A stretch of DNA of 64,000 nt from Streptomyces sp. 378 (GTDB taxonomy: Bacteria; Actinomycetota; Actinomycetes; Streptomycetales; Streptomycetaceae). Below are positions 1 through 7,366 of this stretch, one piece after another (position 1 is the first letter of the stretch; each line of letters opens with the position of its first letter). Made by a program: the position numbers and the translations under genes. The notes below the pieces were generated by a model that ran no database searches, was not told the origin of the DNA, and saw only the letters and a program-made list of their open reading frames with translations. The stretch spans positions 268,021 to 332,020 of the forward strand of contig NZ_JASKMS010000005.1 of NCBI RefSeq assembly GCF_030124145.1. The letters run 5' to 3'.

Positions 1-482
1 CGGTTCGGGTCCTGGTCGGGTCGGCGGCCTCGTGGGCATGGGGCAGCGGGGTGGGGGCTGTCCCTCTCATGTGGTGGCCTTCTCGGTTCGGGTCCTGGTC
101 GGGTCGGCGGCCTCGTGGGCATGGGGCAGCGGGGTGGGGGCTGTCCCTCTCATGTGGTGGCCTTCTCGGTTCGGGTCCTGGTCGGGTCGGCGGCCTCGTG
201 GGCATGGGGCAGCGGGGTGGGGGCTGTCCCTCTCATGTGGTGGCCTTCTCGGTTCGGGTCCTGGTCGGGTCGGCGGCCTCGTGGGCATGGGGCAGCGGGG
301 TGGGGGCTGTCCCTCTCATGTGGTGGCCTTCTCGGTTCGGGTCCTGGTCGGGTCGGCGGCCTCGTGGGCATCGGTCAGCGGGGTGAGGGCCGTCCCTCTC
401 ATGTGGTGGCCTTCTCGGTTCGGGTCCTGGTCGGGTCGGCGGCCTCGTGGGCATCGGTCAGCAGGGTGAGCGCCGCCCCCCC
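1..482. repeat. Tandem array of 83-bp units (about 5.8 copies)
   Basis: The motif CGGTTCGGGTCCTGG recurs at 1, 84, 167, 250, 333 and 416, an exact 83-bp period. The first four units look identical and the last two diverge (TGGGGGCTGT becomes TGAGGGCCGT, and GGCAGC becomes GTCAGC). The array runs up to the stop codon of ipdB at 483 and its left end is cut by the window. Long frames are open through it on both strands, but they are only the repeat read in different phases and 83 is not a multiple of 3, so I do not call them genes. Confidence 0.95.
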
Positions 483-1202
483 TCACGCGGCGACCTCCAA
501 GGTCCGGGCCCCCGTCGGGTCGACGACCTCGCGGATCAGGCGGAGCTCCTCACCGGTCGGCTCCCGGGTCACCGGGATCTCGTCCGGCACGGTCAGTTCG
601 AAGCCCGTCGCCTCCTTGACCTGCTCCATCGTGACGCCCGGGTGCAGCGAGGCCAGCCGCATCGAGCGGTCGGGGGTGGCGAAGTCGAAGACGCCCAGGT
701 CCGAGACGACCCGCGGGATCCGGTGGTAGCGCGCCCCGGCCGCCCGGTCGTAGCCGACCCCGCAGACCATGTCGACCCGCTCGACGAAGACCCGCCGGGA
801 GTGCCTCGGGATCCAGTAACTGGTCGGATTGTTCAGGGTGTTGACCGGCGCGCCGCGCACCCCGAGCAACTGCCGCTTCGGCCGCTCCCAGTCGCCGATG
901 CAGGCGATGTTCTGGTTGCCGAACCGGTCGATCTGACTCGCGCCCATCATCACGTGCCGCCGCCCCGCGGTGACCCAGGCCAGATGCTCGCGGTAGGGCA
1001 GCCAGCCCTCGGGTGTCCCGTCCGGGCGGACGAGCATCGCCTCGCCGTCGGTCAGCAGCAGGTCCGGTGCGAAGGTGAGCCGGGCCAGCCGGGCGCCGAT
1101 CGAGGGGATCAGCCCCATGGGGCTCGCCAGCACCTCGCCGTCGTCCCGCCAGGCCTCGGCGCAGGCGATCACGCAGTACTCGGCGCGGGTGGGCCCGGTC
1201 AT
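483..1202 (-). CDS. ipdB: CoA-transferase-like ring hydrolase, beta subunit (IpdB-like)
   Basis: A 239-aa CoA-transferase family I subunit. In Mycobacterium and Rhodococcus, IpdA and IpdB form a heteromer that hydrolyses a carbon-carbon bond to open steroid ring C (COCHEA-CoA hydrolase) in the lower cholesterol/HIP pathway. It opens MTGPTRAEYCVIACAEAW and carries the IpdB-like stretches LLTDGEAMLV and GASQIDRFGNQN. The ATG overlaps the ipdA stop (ATGA), so the two subunits are translationally coupled. It is the last gene of the minus-strand echA20-ipdA-ipdB operon and ends directly at the tandem repeat array. An ordinary 3-oxoacid CoA-transferase subunit is the alternative, but the echA20 and dehydrogenase neighbours favour the steroid role. 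Confidence 0.85.
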   Translation of the reverse strand: MTGPTRAEYCVIACAEAWRDDGEVLASPMGLIPSIGARLARLTFAPDLLLTDGEAMLVRPDGTPEGWLPYREHLAWVTAGRRHVMMGASQIDRFGNQNIACIGDWERPKRQLLGVRGAPVNTLNNPTSYWIPRHSRRVFVERVDMVCGVGYDRAAGARYHRIPRVVSDLGVFDFATPDRSMRLASLHPGVTMEQVKEATGFELTVPDEIPVTREPTGEELRLIREVVDPTGARTLEVAA

Positions 1203-2035
1203 GTGCCCTCCCGCACGGCCGCCTGGTACGCCTGCTCGTCCCCACCGAGGTACCCGGCCTCGAAAGCGGGCCAGGACGTGGTGGCGTACCGCTTCTGGAA
1301 GGCCTCGTCCCGGCCGTAGTCGGGCGCGCAGGAGGTGAAGTGCGCCCCGTTCGGGGACTCGACGACACCGGTGACCGTGTGCCGCTTGATCAGCAGGGTC
1401 TGCGGCGGGCCCTGCTTCGTCAGCTCGGCCGTGCCGACGATCCGCTCGCAGCTCACGTACGCCGTGTCGGCGGCCGCGCAGAACAGGTCGTCGAAGTACG
1501 GGTCCGGCCCCAGGTACTGCCCGTTGCCCGAGCGGTCCGCGCGGTTGACGTGCACCAGGGCCGCGTCCAGCCGCAGGGCGGGCACGGCCACGAACGTCTC
1601 CCCGTCCTCGTACGGCGATGTGACCGTCCGCAGCCCCGGGTTGACCCGCATCACGTCCGAGCCGAACCCGGCCCGCACCGGCAGGAACGGCAGCCGGTTC
1701 GCCGCCGCCCGCAGGCCCCACAGGAACATCGCCTCGTCGATCTCCGTCAGGGCGAAGGCACCCCGTTCACGAGCCGCCCGGTAGTGCGGCTCCAGGGGGA
1801 TCGAGTCGAGGGTGACGAAGGCCGTCACCAGCCGCCGGATCCGCCCGGCCGCGGCCAGCATGCCCACGTCCGGGCCGCCGTACGACACGAGGGTGAGGTC
1901 GGTGATCCGCGACCTGAGCAGCGCTCTCACCAGGGCCATCGGCTTGCGGCGCGAGCCCCAGCCGCCGATGCCGAGGGTCATGCCGCTGGACAGCCGGGAC
2001 ACGGCCTCGTCCGCCGACATCGTCTTGTCCCTCAT
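1199..2035 (-). CDS. ipdA: CoA-transferase-like ring hydrolase, alpha subunit (IpdA-like)
   Basis: A 278-aa CoA-transferase family I alpha subunit, partner of the downstream ipdB product. The N-terminal GIGGWGSRRKPMALVRALL is the characteristic IpdA-like segment, followed by the SYGGPDVG and GPDPYFDDLFC regions. In the HIP pathway the complex opens the last carbocyclic ring of the steroid nucleus. The start MRDKTMSADEA overlaps the end of echA20 by four bases, and the gene overlaps ipdB by four bases, giving a tight three-gene transcription unit. The sequence supports the family strongly; the exact substrate is inferred from gene order. Confidence 0.85.
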   Translation of the reverse strand: MRDKTMSADEAVSRLSSGMTLGIGGWGSRRKPMALVRALLRSRITDLTLVSYGGPDVGMLAAAGRIRRLVTAFVTLDSIPLEPHYRAARERGAFALTEIDEAMFLWGLRAAANRLPFLPVRAGFGSDVMRVNPGLRTVTSPYEDGETFVAVPALRLDAALVHVNRADRSGNGQYLGPDPYFDDLFCAAADTAYVSCERIVGTAELTKQGPPQTLLIKRHTVTGVVESPNGAHFTSCAPDYGRDEAFQKRYATTSWPAFEAGYLGGDEQAYQAAVREGT

Positions 2036-2784
2036 CGCGCTCCCTCCTGCCCGAACCGGTCGCGCACTCGCGCGCCCACCCCGCTGAGACCCGCCTCGAA
2101 GGTGAAGCCCTGCTCGAAGCGGTAGCTGCGGCGCACGTCCACGGGATCGATGCCGTTGAGCGCGGCCTTGGCCAGGCGGAGCAGCCGGCCGTCCTTCGCG
2201 GCGATCTCGCGCGCCAGTTCCAGGGCGGCGGAGCGCAGTGCGCCGCGCGGTACCACCCGCCAGACCGACCCGTGCGCGTGCAGGTCGGCCGCGCTCGCCG
2301 TACGCGCCGTGTAGTACAGCGCCCGCATCAGGTGCTGGGGGACCAGCCGGGCCAGATGTGTGGCCGCGCCGAGCGCGCCGCGGTCCAGCTCGGGCAGTCC
2401 GAACACCGCGTCCTCGCTCGCCACGATCGCGTCCGCGTTCCCCACCAGGCCGACGCCGCCGCCCAGACAGAAGCCCTGCACCGCCGCCACGACCGGCACC
2501 TCGCACTCGTAGACCGCCGCGAACGCCTGCGCGCAGCCGCTGTTCACACCGAGCAGCGCGCTGTGCTCCCGGTCGTCCGCCCGCAGCTCCTTGATGTCCA
2601 CACCCGCGTTGAACCCGCGCCCCTCGGCGGCCAGCACCACGCACCGGACCTCCGGGTCGCGTCCGGCCGCGCGCACCGCGTCGGCCAGGGCGAACCAGCC
2701 CGCCACCGGCAGGGCGTTCACCGGCGGGAAGTCGACCGTGACGACGGCGATGCCCTTTTCCCCGCACGAGGTGGAGACACCCAT
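2032..2784 (-). CDS. echA20: Enoyl-CoA hydratase/crotonase family protein (EchA20-like)
   Basis: A 250-aa crotonase-fold protein. Family landmarks are the first oxyanion-hole loop (GRGFNAGVDIKEL, about residue 55) and the second glycine-rich loop (VQGFCLGGGVGLVG, about residue 104), followed by FGLPELDRG. In M. tuberculosis EchA20 opens steroid ring D in the HIP pathway, and its gene sits directly upstream of ipdA and ipdB, exactly as here. It is the first gene of the minus-strand operon and its ATG lies 12 bp from the palindromic operator in the divergent promoter region. A generic crotonase is possible, but the gene context makes EchA20 the best reading. Confidence 0.82.
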   Translation of the reverse strand: MGVSTSCGEKGIAVVTVDFPPVNALPVAGWFALADAVRAAGRDPEVRCVVLAAEGRGFNAGVDIKELRADDREHSALLGVNSGCAQAFAAVYECEVPVVAAVQGFCLGGGVGLVGNADAIVASEDAVFGLPELDRGALGAATHLARLVPQHLMRALYYTARTASAADLHAHGSVWRVVPRGALRSAALELAREIAAKDGRLLRLAKAALNGIDPVDVRRSYRFEQGFTFEAGLSGVGARVRDRFGQEGAR

Positions 2785-2795
2785 GGCCGCATCAG

Positions 2796-2833
2796 CTACC
2801 TTTCCACCAAACGTTTGTTAGGTCGAAAGGTAG
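2796..2833. promoter_or_regulatory. Divergent palindromic operator, KstR2-like
   Basis: The 55-bp gap between the divergent echA20 and dehydrogenase genes contains ACCAAACGTTTGTT (2806-2819) with the perfect core CAAACGTTTG. It differs from the mycobacterial KstR2 consensus AnCAAGnnCTTGnT only at the two symmetric inner positions. It is flanked by a further perfect 9-bp inverted pair, CTACCTTTC (2796-2804) and GAAAGGTAG (2825-2833). A TetR-family repressor such as KstR2 probably controls both directions; no such regulator is encoded in the window. Confidence 0.75.
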
Positions 2834-2839
2834 CAGCGC

Positions 2840-3598
2840 ATGGAGCTGGACGGGAAGGTCGCCGTCGTCACCGGCGGGACCCGGGGCGTCGGCGCCGGCA
2901 TCGCGCGTGCCTTCGTACGGGCGGGCGCCGAGGTCGTGGTCTGCGCCCGCCGGCCACCGGACGTCCCGCTCCCCGGTACCGAGTTCGTACCGCTGGACGT
3001 TCGGGACACCGACGCCGCCGGGCGCCTGTTCGCCCGCCTCCCCCGGCTGGACGTGCTCGTCAACAACGCGGGCGGCGCACCCCACCGGCTGCTCACCGAG
3101 GCCGGACCGGAACGGCACGCGCGCGTGGTGCAGCTCAACCTGCTCGCGCCGCTGACCGTGTCCCTCGCCGCGTACGACCGGTTGCGGCACTCCCAGGGCT
3201 CGATCGTCATGATCGGCAGTGTCAGCGGCGGACGCCCCTCGCCCGGCACCGCCGCCTACGGCGCCGCCAAGGCGGGCCTGGAGAACCTCGCCCGCTCCAT
3301 GGCCGTGGAGTGGGCGCCCGAGATCCGTGTCAACACCCTCGTCGTGGGCATGGTCCGCACCGAACGGTCCCACCTCCACTACGGCGACCGGGACGGCATC
3401 GCCGCCGTCGCCCGCACGGTCCCGCTCGGCCGTCTCGCCGAACCGTCCGACGTGGGCCGCGCGGCGGTGTTCCTGGCGTCCGACGCCGCCGCGTACATCA
3501 GCGGAGCGAGCCTTCAGGTGCACGGGGGCGGGGAACGGCCGGCGTTCCTGGACGCGGCCGGCGCCGGCCCCCCGCCCACCGCGGACAAGGAGAGCTGA
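2840..3598 (+). CDS. SDR family oxidoreductase, steroid-catabolism type (Rv3549c-like)
   Basis: A 252-aa classical short-chain dehydrogenase. It has the NAD(P)-binding TGGTRGVGAG (residues 11-20), NNAGG (75-79), catalytic Ser127, and the Tyr140-x-x-x-Lys144 pair in YGAAK. It transcribes away from echA20-ipdAB and is followed one base later by a second dehydrogenase gene. In M. tuberculosis two SDR genes (Rv3548c and Rv3549c) are likewise divergent from echA20-ipdAB, so a role in beta-oxidation of HIP-derived CoA esters is likely. The exact substrate cannot be read from sequence. The ATG lies just after the operator, with the weak ribosome site GGTAGCAG. Confidence 0.85.
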   Translation: MELDGKVAVVTGGTRGVGAGIARAFVRAGAEVVVCARRPPDVPLPGTEFVPLDVRDTDAAGRLFARLPRLDVLVNNAGGAPHRLLTEAGPERHARVVQLNLLAPLTVSLAAYDRLRHSQGSIVMIGSVSGGRPSPGTAAYGAAKAGLENLARSMAVEWAPEIRVNTLVVGMVRTERSHLHYGDRDGIAAVARTVPLGRLAEPSDVGRAAVFLASDAAAYISGASLQVHGGGERPAFLDAAGAGPPPTADKES

Positions 3599-3599
3599 C

Positions 3600-4505
3600 A
3601 TGAGCGGAATCTGCGCGGGCCGGGTCGTCGTCGTCACGGGCGCGGGCCGCGGGCTCGGCCGGGCCCACGCCCTCGCGTTCGCCGCCGAGGGGGCACGGCT
3701 GGTCGTCAACGACCTCGGAGTGGGCCTCGACGGCACCCCCGGACCCGACGGTCCCGCCGCCCGGGTCGTGCAGGAGATCCGCGCGGCGGGCGGCGAGGCG
3801 GTGGCGCACGGCGGCGACATCGCCACGACCGAGGGCGCCGCCTCGCTGGTCCGCACGGCCCTGCAGACGTACGGCCGGCTCGACACCCTCGTCAACAACG
3901 CGGGCTTCCTGCGCGACCGGATGCTGGTCAACCTCGACGAGGACGACTTCGACGCCGTCGTGCGCGTCCACCTCAAAGGCCACTTCCTGCCCCTGCGGCA
4001 CGCGGCCGCGCACTGGCGCCGCGAGGCCAAGGCGGGCCGCCGGCCCGAGGCCCGGATCGTCAACACCGGCAGCGGAGCCGGACTGCTGGGCTCGGTCGGA
4101 CAGGGCAACTACAGCGCCGCCAAGGCCGGCATCATCGCCCTGACCCTGGTCGCGGCGGCCGAACTGCGTCGCTACGGCGTCCAGGTCAACGCCATCGCCC
4201 CCGCCGCCCGCACCCGGATGACGGAACGCGCCTTCGCCGACACCATGACCGCCCCCGGCTCGGGCTTCGACGCGATGGCCCCCGAAAACGTCTCCCCCCT
4301 CGTCGTCTGGCTGGGCTCGGCGGCGAGCACCGGCGTGACGGGCCGGGTCTTCGAGGCGGAGGGCGGCCGGATCACGGTCATGGACGGATGGAGGGCGGGA
4401 CCGAGCGCGGACAAGGGCGGGCGCTGGAGCCCGGCCGAGGCGGGGGAGCAGACCCGGAAACTCCTGGCGGAGGCGTCCGAACCCGGGCCGGTGTACGGCA
4501 CCTGA
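3600..4505 (+). CDS. SDR family oxidoreductase, steroid-catabolism type (Rv3548c-like)
   Basis: A 301-aa dehydrogenase of the longer SDR class related to the dehydrogenase domain of peroxisomal multifunctional enzyme 2. Landmarks are TGAGRGLGRAHA (residues 13-24), NNAG (99-102), Ser158 and the catalytic pair Tyr171/Lys175 in YSAAK. Its ATG follows the previous stop by a single base, so the two genes are co-transcribed, and the upstream AAGGAG at the end of the first gene is a good ribosome site. By position it matches Rv3548c next to the HIP operon and probably oxidises a beta-hydroxyacyl-CoA intermediate. Confidence 0.83.
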   Translation: MSGICAGRVVVVTGAGRGLGRAHALAFAAEGARLVVNDLGVGLDGTPGPDGPAARVVQEIRAAGGEAVAHGGDIATTEGAASLVRTALQTYGRLDTLVNNAGFLRDRMLVNLDEDDFDAVVRVHLKGHFLPLRHAAAHWRREAKAGRRPEARIVNTGSGAGLLGSVGQGNYSAAKAGIIALTLVAAAELRRYGVQVNAIAPAARTRMTERAFADTMTAPGSGFDAMAPENVSPLVVWLGSAASTGVTGRVFEAEGGRITVMDGWRAGPSADKGGRWSPAEAGEQTRKLLAEASEPGPVYGT

Positions 4506-4525
4506 GACCTGTCGTTCGCATCGGG

Positions 4526-4559
4526 CCGCGGACGCGGGGCCCGCCCCACGCATCCGCGG
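4526..4559. terminator. Hairpin terminator between convergent genes
   Basis: CCGCGGACGCG (4526-4536) pairs with CGCATCCGCGG (4549-4559) with one mismatch. It lies 21 bp past the end of the second dehydrogenase gene and ahead of a convergent gene, so it probably ends transcription. There is no T-run, as is common in Streptomyces. Confidence 0.5.
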
Positions 4560-4667
4560 CGCCGTCGTCGGTCACCGACGCTCCGCGTCGACTCCCTCAC
4601 CGCCCCGCACCCGCACCCACCAGGCCCCGCTCACCGGCACCGGAGGCCACCGCCGATGGTGCTGCCG

Positions 4668-4703
4668 GCCGGGTCGTTCGCCGGGTCGTTCGCCGGGTCG
4701 TGG
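4668..4703. repeat. Three tandem 12-bp units
   Basis: GCCGGGTCGTTC occurs twice in a row, followed by GCCGGGTCGTGG. This short array lies in the non-coding gap between the dehydrogenase and the convergent metallopeptidase-like gene. I see no gene in that gap. Confidence 0.85.
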
Positions 4704-4754
4704 ACGACGAGGTGCTCCCCGCGACCCGATCCGAACGACAGGCCCCAGGGACGT

Positions 4755-5642
4755 TCACGTGTCGCACTCCAGGACGCTCCGGCACAACGCGCACCGCGCC
4801 CGGATCCGACCCCGCACCGGCACCCTGATCCGCTGATGACACGTCGGGCAGGGAAACGACACCCGCAACCGCCCGCCCCCGTCGGGTGAGAACGCGTACC
4901 GCACCCCCGGCGGCGGCGGACCCTCCGGGGCCTGCCGCCGGTCCCGGGCGTACCGGCGCCGCCCCGCCCACCCCGCCGCCGTCAACGGCGGCTCCCGCCC
5001 GTCACGGCGGGCCAGCTCCATCCCCTTCTCGTACGCCGTGTACGCCTGCGCGCTGGTGAACCACACCGACGGGTCCTCCCCGAAGGCCAGCGCCCGCTTG
5101 GCCAGCACGTACCCGAACTCCTCCGGCGTGAGATACCCCAGCTTCTGCGACGACGCCCCGTCCTCCCGGTACGCGTCCAGCAGCAGCCACCCCGCCCCCA
5201 GGTACGTCGTCGCCGTGTCCGTGAGGATCTCGTTGTCCCGCACGCCCGGGAACGACAGGTCCAGCCGGTGCAGATACACGTGCATCACCTCGTGCGCCAA
5301 GGCCGCCCCGATGTCCCGCCGATGCGTACGGAACCGGTCGTTCAGCTCCACGAAGTACTCCGGCCCGGCCGCGAGCTCGACGTTCGCCGCGTGCCGCATC
5401 TCCCGGAAGCTCACGATCAGCCGGGCGTCCGGCAGCCGGTAGTGCCGCACCAGCTCCCGCGCCACCCGCTGCACCCCCGGATACAGGTCGTCGGTGTCGC
5501 AGAACGCCACGTCGGCGGGGACCACACTGGTCGCGAACGTCCGCACGGTGTCGTACGACAACCGCCTGTACAGCGCTGTGACGGCGGCCCGCACCGTCTC
5601 CAGATGCGGGTAGCCGTGCTCGACCGGCCCGTCGTTCGCCAC
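4755..5642 (-). CDS. HEXXH zinc metallopeptidase-like protein with C-terminal zinc ribbon
   Basis: A 295-aa protein that I cannot place in a named family. The middle has a zinc-metallopeptidase motif, HEVMH (residues 117-121), preceded by GAAL and followed about 16 residues later by NEILTDTAT, where Glu138 could be the third ligand (gluzincin-like). The C-terminus has two cysteine pairs, CPTC and CALC, typical of a zinc ribbon. There is no signal peptide or membrane segment, so it is probably cytoplasmic. It starts with GTG and a GGTGAGG-type ribosome site, and is convergent with the steroid genes and divergent from the acetyltransferase. Peptidase activity is inferred only from the motif. 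Confidence 0.8.
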   Translation of the reverse strand: MANDGPVEHGYPHLETVRAAVTALYRRLSYDTVRTFATSVVPADVAFCDTDDLYPGVQRVARELVRHYRLPDARLIVSFREMRHAANVELAAGPEYFVELNDRFRTHRRDIGAALAHEVMHVYLHRLDLSFPGVRDNEILTDTATTYLGAGWLLLDAYREDGASSQKLGYLTPEEFGYVLAKRALAFGEDPSVWFTSAQAYTAYEKGMELARRDGREPPLTAAGWAGRRRYARDRRQAPEGPPPPGVRYAFSPDGGGRLRVSFPCPTCHQRIRVPVRGRIRARCALCRSVLECDT

Positions 5643-5762
5643 GCCTCACCCCCAAGACGCCCCGGAACCCGGTTCCACTGTACGAGGAAGCGACCCACCG
5701 CGGGCCCGTGCCCTGGCGAGAACCCGCCGGAGCCACCCGGCGCCTCCGGCAGAATCCGGACC

Positions 5763-6239
5763 GTGACCAGCGAACAGCACACCATCGCCGCCTCGCTCCG
5801 GGTGGGCGGCCGGGACGACGACCTCGAGACACGGCTCGACGAGGAGCTGACCGCCTTCAACACCGCCGCCGCCGACGGCGCCGTCACCGAGCCCCTCTCC
5901 GTCCGCGTCACCGACGCGTCCGGCACACTGATCGGCGGGCTCACCGCCTGGACCTGGGGCACCCTGTGCTCCGTGGACATGCTCTGGGTGCGCGCGGACC
6001 GGCGGCACGCCGGCTGGGGCGGCCGGCTGATGGACGCCGCGCAGGCCGAGGCCGCCCGGCGCGGCTGCACCGACATGATCGTCTCCACGTACAGCTTCCA
6101 GGCCCCCGGCTTCTACCCGAAGCTCGGTTTCCGGGAACGGGCCCGCATCCAGGGCGTCCCCGGCGGTCACGAGGACGTCTACTTCCACCAGCGGCTCTCG
6201 CCGCCGAAGGATGAGACGGCCGGCGGCCACCCGGCGTGA
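5763..6239 (+). CDS. GNAT family N-acetyltransferase
   Basis: A 158-aa protein of the GCN5-related N-acetyltransferase fold. The acetyl-CoA-binding region is in VRADRRHAGWGGRLMDAA, which fits the R/Q-x-x-G-x-G/A loop, and the C-terminal FYPKLGFRE is the usual beta-strand/helix pair. The GTG start (TSEQHTIAAS) is chosen because the open frame upstream lies over the neighbouring divergent gene. The chorismate mutase gene begins 21 bp downstream, so the two may be co-transcribed. The acetyl acceptor is unknown. Confidence 0.85.
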   Translation: MTSEQHTIAASLRVGGRDDDLETRLDEELTAFNTAAADGAVTEPLSVRVTDASGTLIGGLTAWTWGTLCSVDMLWVRADRRHAGWGGRLMDAAQAEAARRGCTDMIVSTYSFQAPGFYPKLGFRERARIQGVPGGHEDVYFHQRLSPPKDETAGGHPA

Positions 6240-6259
6240 TCCCCGTAGGCTGACGAACC

Positions 6260-6610
6260 ATGACCACCAGCGACACCGGTTCCCGCGACGTCGACCCCGC
6301 CGTCCGCGAAGAGCTCACCCGGCTGCGCGACAGCATCGACAACATCGACGCGGCCGTCGTCCACATGCTCGCCGAGCGCTTCAAGTGCACCCAGCAGGTC
6401 GGCCACCTCAAGGCAGAGCACCAGCTGCCGCCCGCCGACCCGGCTCGCGAGGCCCGCCAGATCGCCCGGCTGCGCGCCCTCGCCGAGAACGCCAAGCTGG
6501 ACCCGGCCTTCGCCGAGAAGTTCCTGAACTTCATCGTCGGCGAGGTCATCCGCCACCACGAGCGCATCGCGGACCAGACGCTCAACGGCACCACCACCGG
6601 CGGCAACTGA
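6260..6610 (+). CDS. Chorismate mutase (AroQ class)
   Basis: A 116-aa all-helical AroQ-type chorismate mutase, which converts chorismate to prephenate on the way to phenylalanine and tyrosine. The signature is RLRDSIDNIDAAVVHMLAER (residues 21-40), with the active-site arginine and the lysine of the following VGHLKAEH. The length fits the stand-alone actinobacterial enzymes; there is no fused DAHP synthase or prephenate dehydratase domain. It follows the acetyltransferase gene closely on the same strand. Confidence 0.93.
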   Translation: MTTSDTGSRDVDPAVREELTRLRDSIDNIDAAVVHMLAERFKCTQQVGHLKAEHQLPPADPAREARQIARLRALAENAKLDPAFAEKFLNFIVGEVIRHHERIADQTLNGTTTGGN

Positions 6611-6747
6611 CCCCCCCGCGCGCCCCGGGGAGTGACACGGCGGCCCGCCGGGTGCATGCTGCGCTGTGCACAGCATGTCAACCGATGAGCACTACGCGTC
6701 AGTGTCCCGGACTACTCTGGTCCTCCACGAGGGAGGGGCGTCGGGCC

Positions 6748-7299
6748 ATGCCGTCGGATACCAGGATCCTCATCGTCGACGACCACGAGGACACGCTGTA
6801 CGCGCTGGAGAGCGCGCTGGCCCCGCTGGGCTACCGGCTCGACCGGGCCACCAGCGGCGACGAGGCACTCAAACAGGTGCTTCGCGGCCACGTCGGCCTG
6901 CTCCTGCTCGACGTGCGCATGCCCGGCGTCAGCGGACTGGAGGTCGTGCGCTACATGCGACGCGTCGAGCAGACCCAGCACATCCCCGTGATCCTGCTCA
7001 CCGGCTTCGGCGCCGACCACGAACTGACCACCACCGCCTTCCGGCTCGGCGTCGCCGACCTCGTTCTGAAGCCCGTGGACCCCTGGGCCCTGCGCACCAA
7101 GGTCCGCTACCTCTTCGACACCCACCGGCGCCACCTCGCCCTGGAACACGAAGTGCACCGCCTGCGCGCCCTCGCGCGGGAGCACACCGAGACACCCGCA
7201 CACCCCCCGCGCCCCGCCCTGCCCCATCCCGACGCGCGCGTGCCGACACAACGGCCCATGGGGGCGCACGCCGGAGAGCTCGAAAAGGACCGCACCTAG
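6748..7299 (+). CDS. Stand-alone response regulator receiver protein
   Basis: A 183-aa CheY-like receiver domain. Acidic residues lie in ILIVDDHED near the N-terminus, the phospho-acceptor Asp in LLLLDVRMPG, Thr in ILLTG, and the conserved Lys in VLKPVDPW. No DNA-binding output domain follows. The last 60 residues are a helix (RRHLALEHEVHRLRALARE) and a proline-rich tail, so it may act by protein contact. No histidine kinase is adjacent. The ATG is preceded by GGGAGGGGCG. A short lead-in region with no gene separates it from chorismate mutase. Confidence 0.85.
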   Translation: MPSDTRILIVDDHEDTLYALESALAPLGYRLDRATSGDEALKQVLRGHVGLLLLDVRMPGVSGLEVVRYMRRVEQTQHIPVILLTGFGADHELTTTAFRLGVADLVLKPVDPWALRTKVRYLFDTHRRHLALEHEVHRLRALAREHTETPAHPPRPALPHPDARVPTQRPMGAHAGELEKDRT

Positions 7300-7366
7300 A
7301 CCGGACATTGGGCACGTACCGATCCGCCTCTGTGCCATGCCGACGCCATCAGGCAGCATGTCTCGC

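Noticed and set aside
1..482. CRISPR array
   Set aside because: The units are contiguous 83-bp copies without unique spacers, and there are no cas genes.
32..729. Several long ORFs on both strands through the left repeat array
   Set aside because: They are the 83-bp repeat translated in successive phases. They have no ribosome site and no homology pattern, and the array lies next to a normal gene end.
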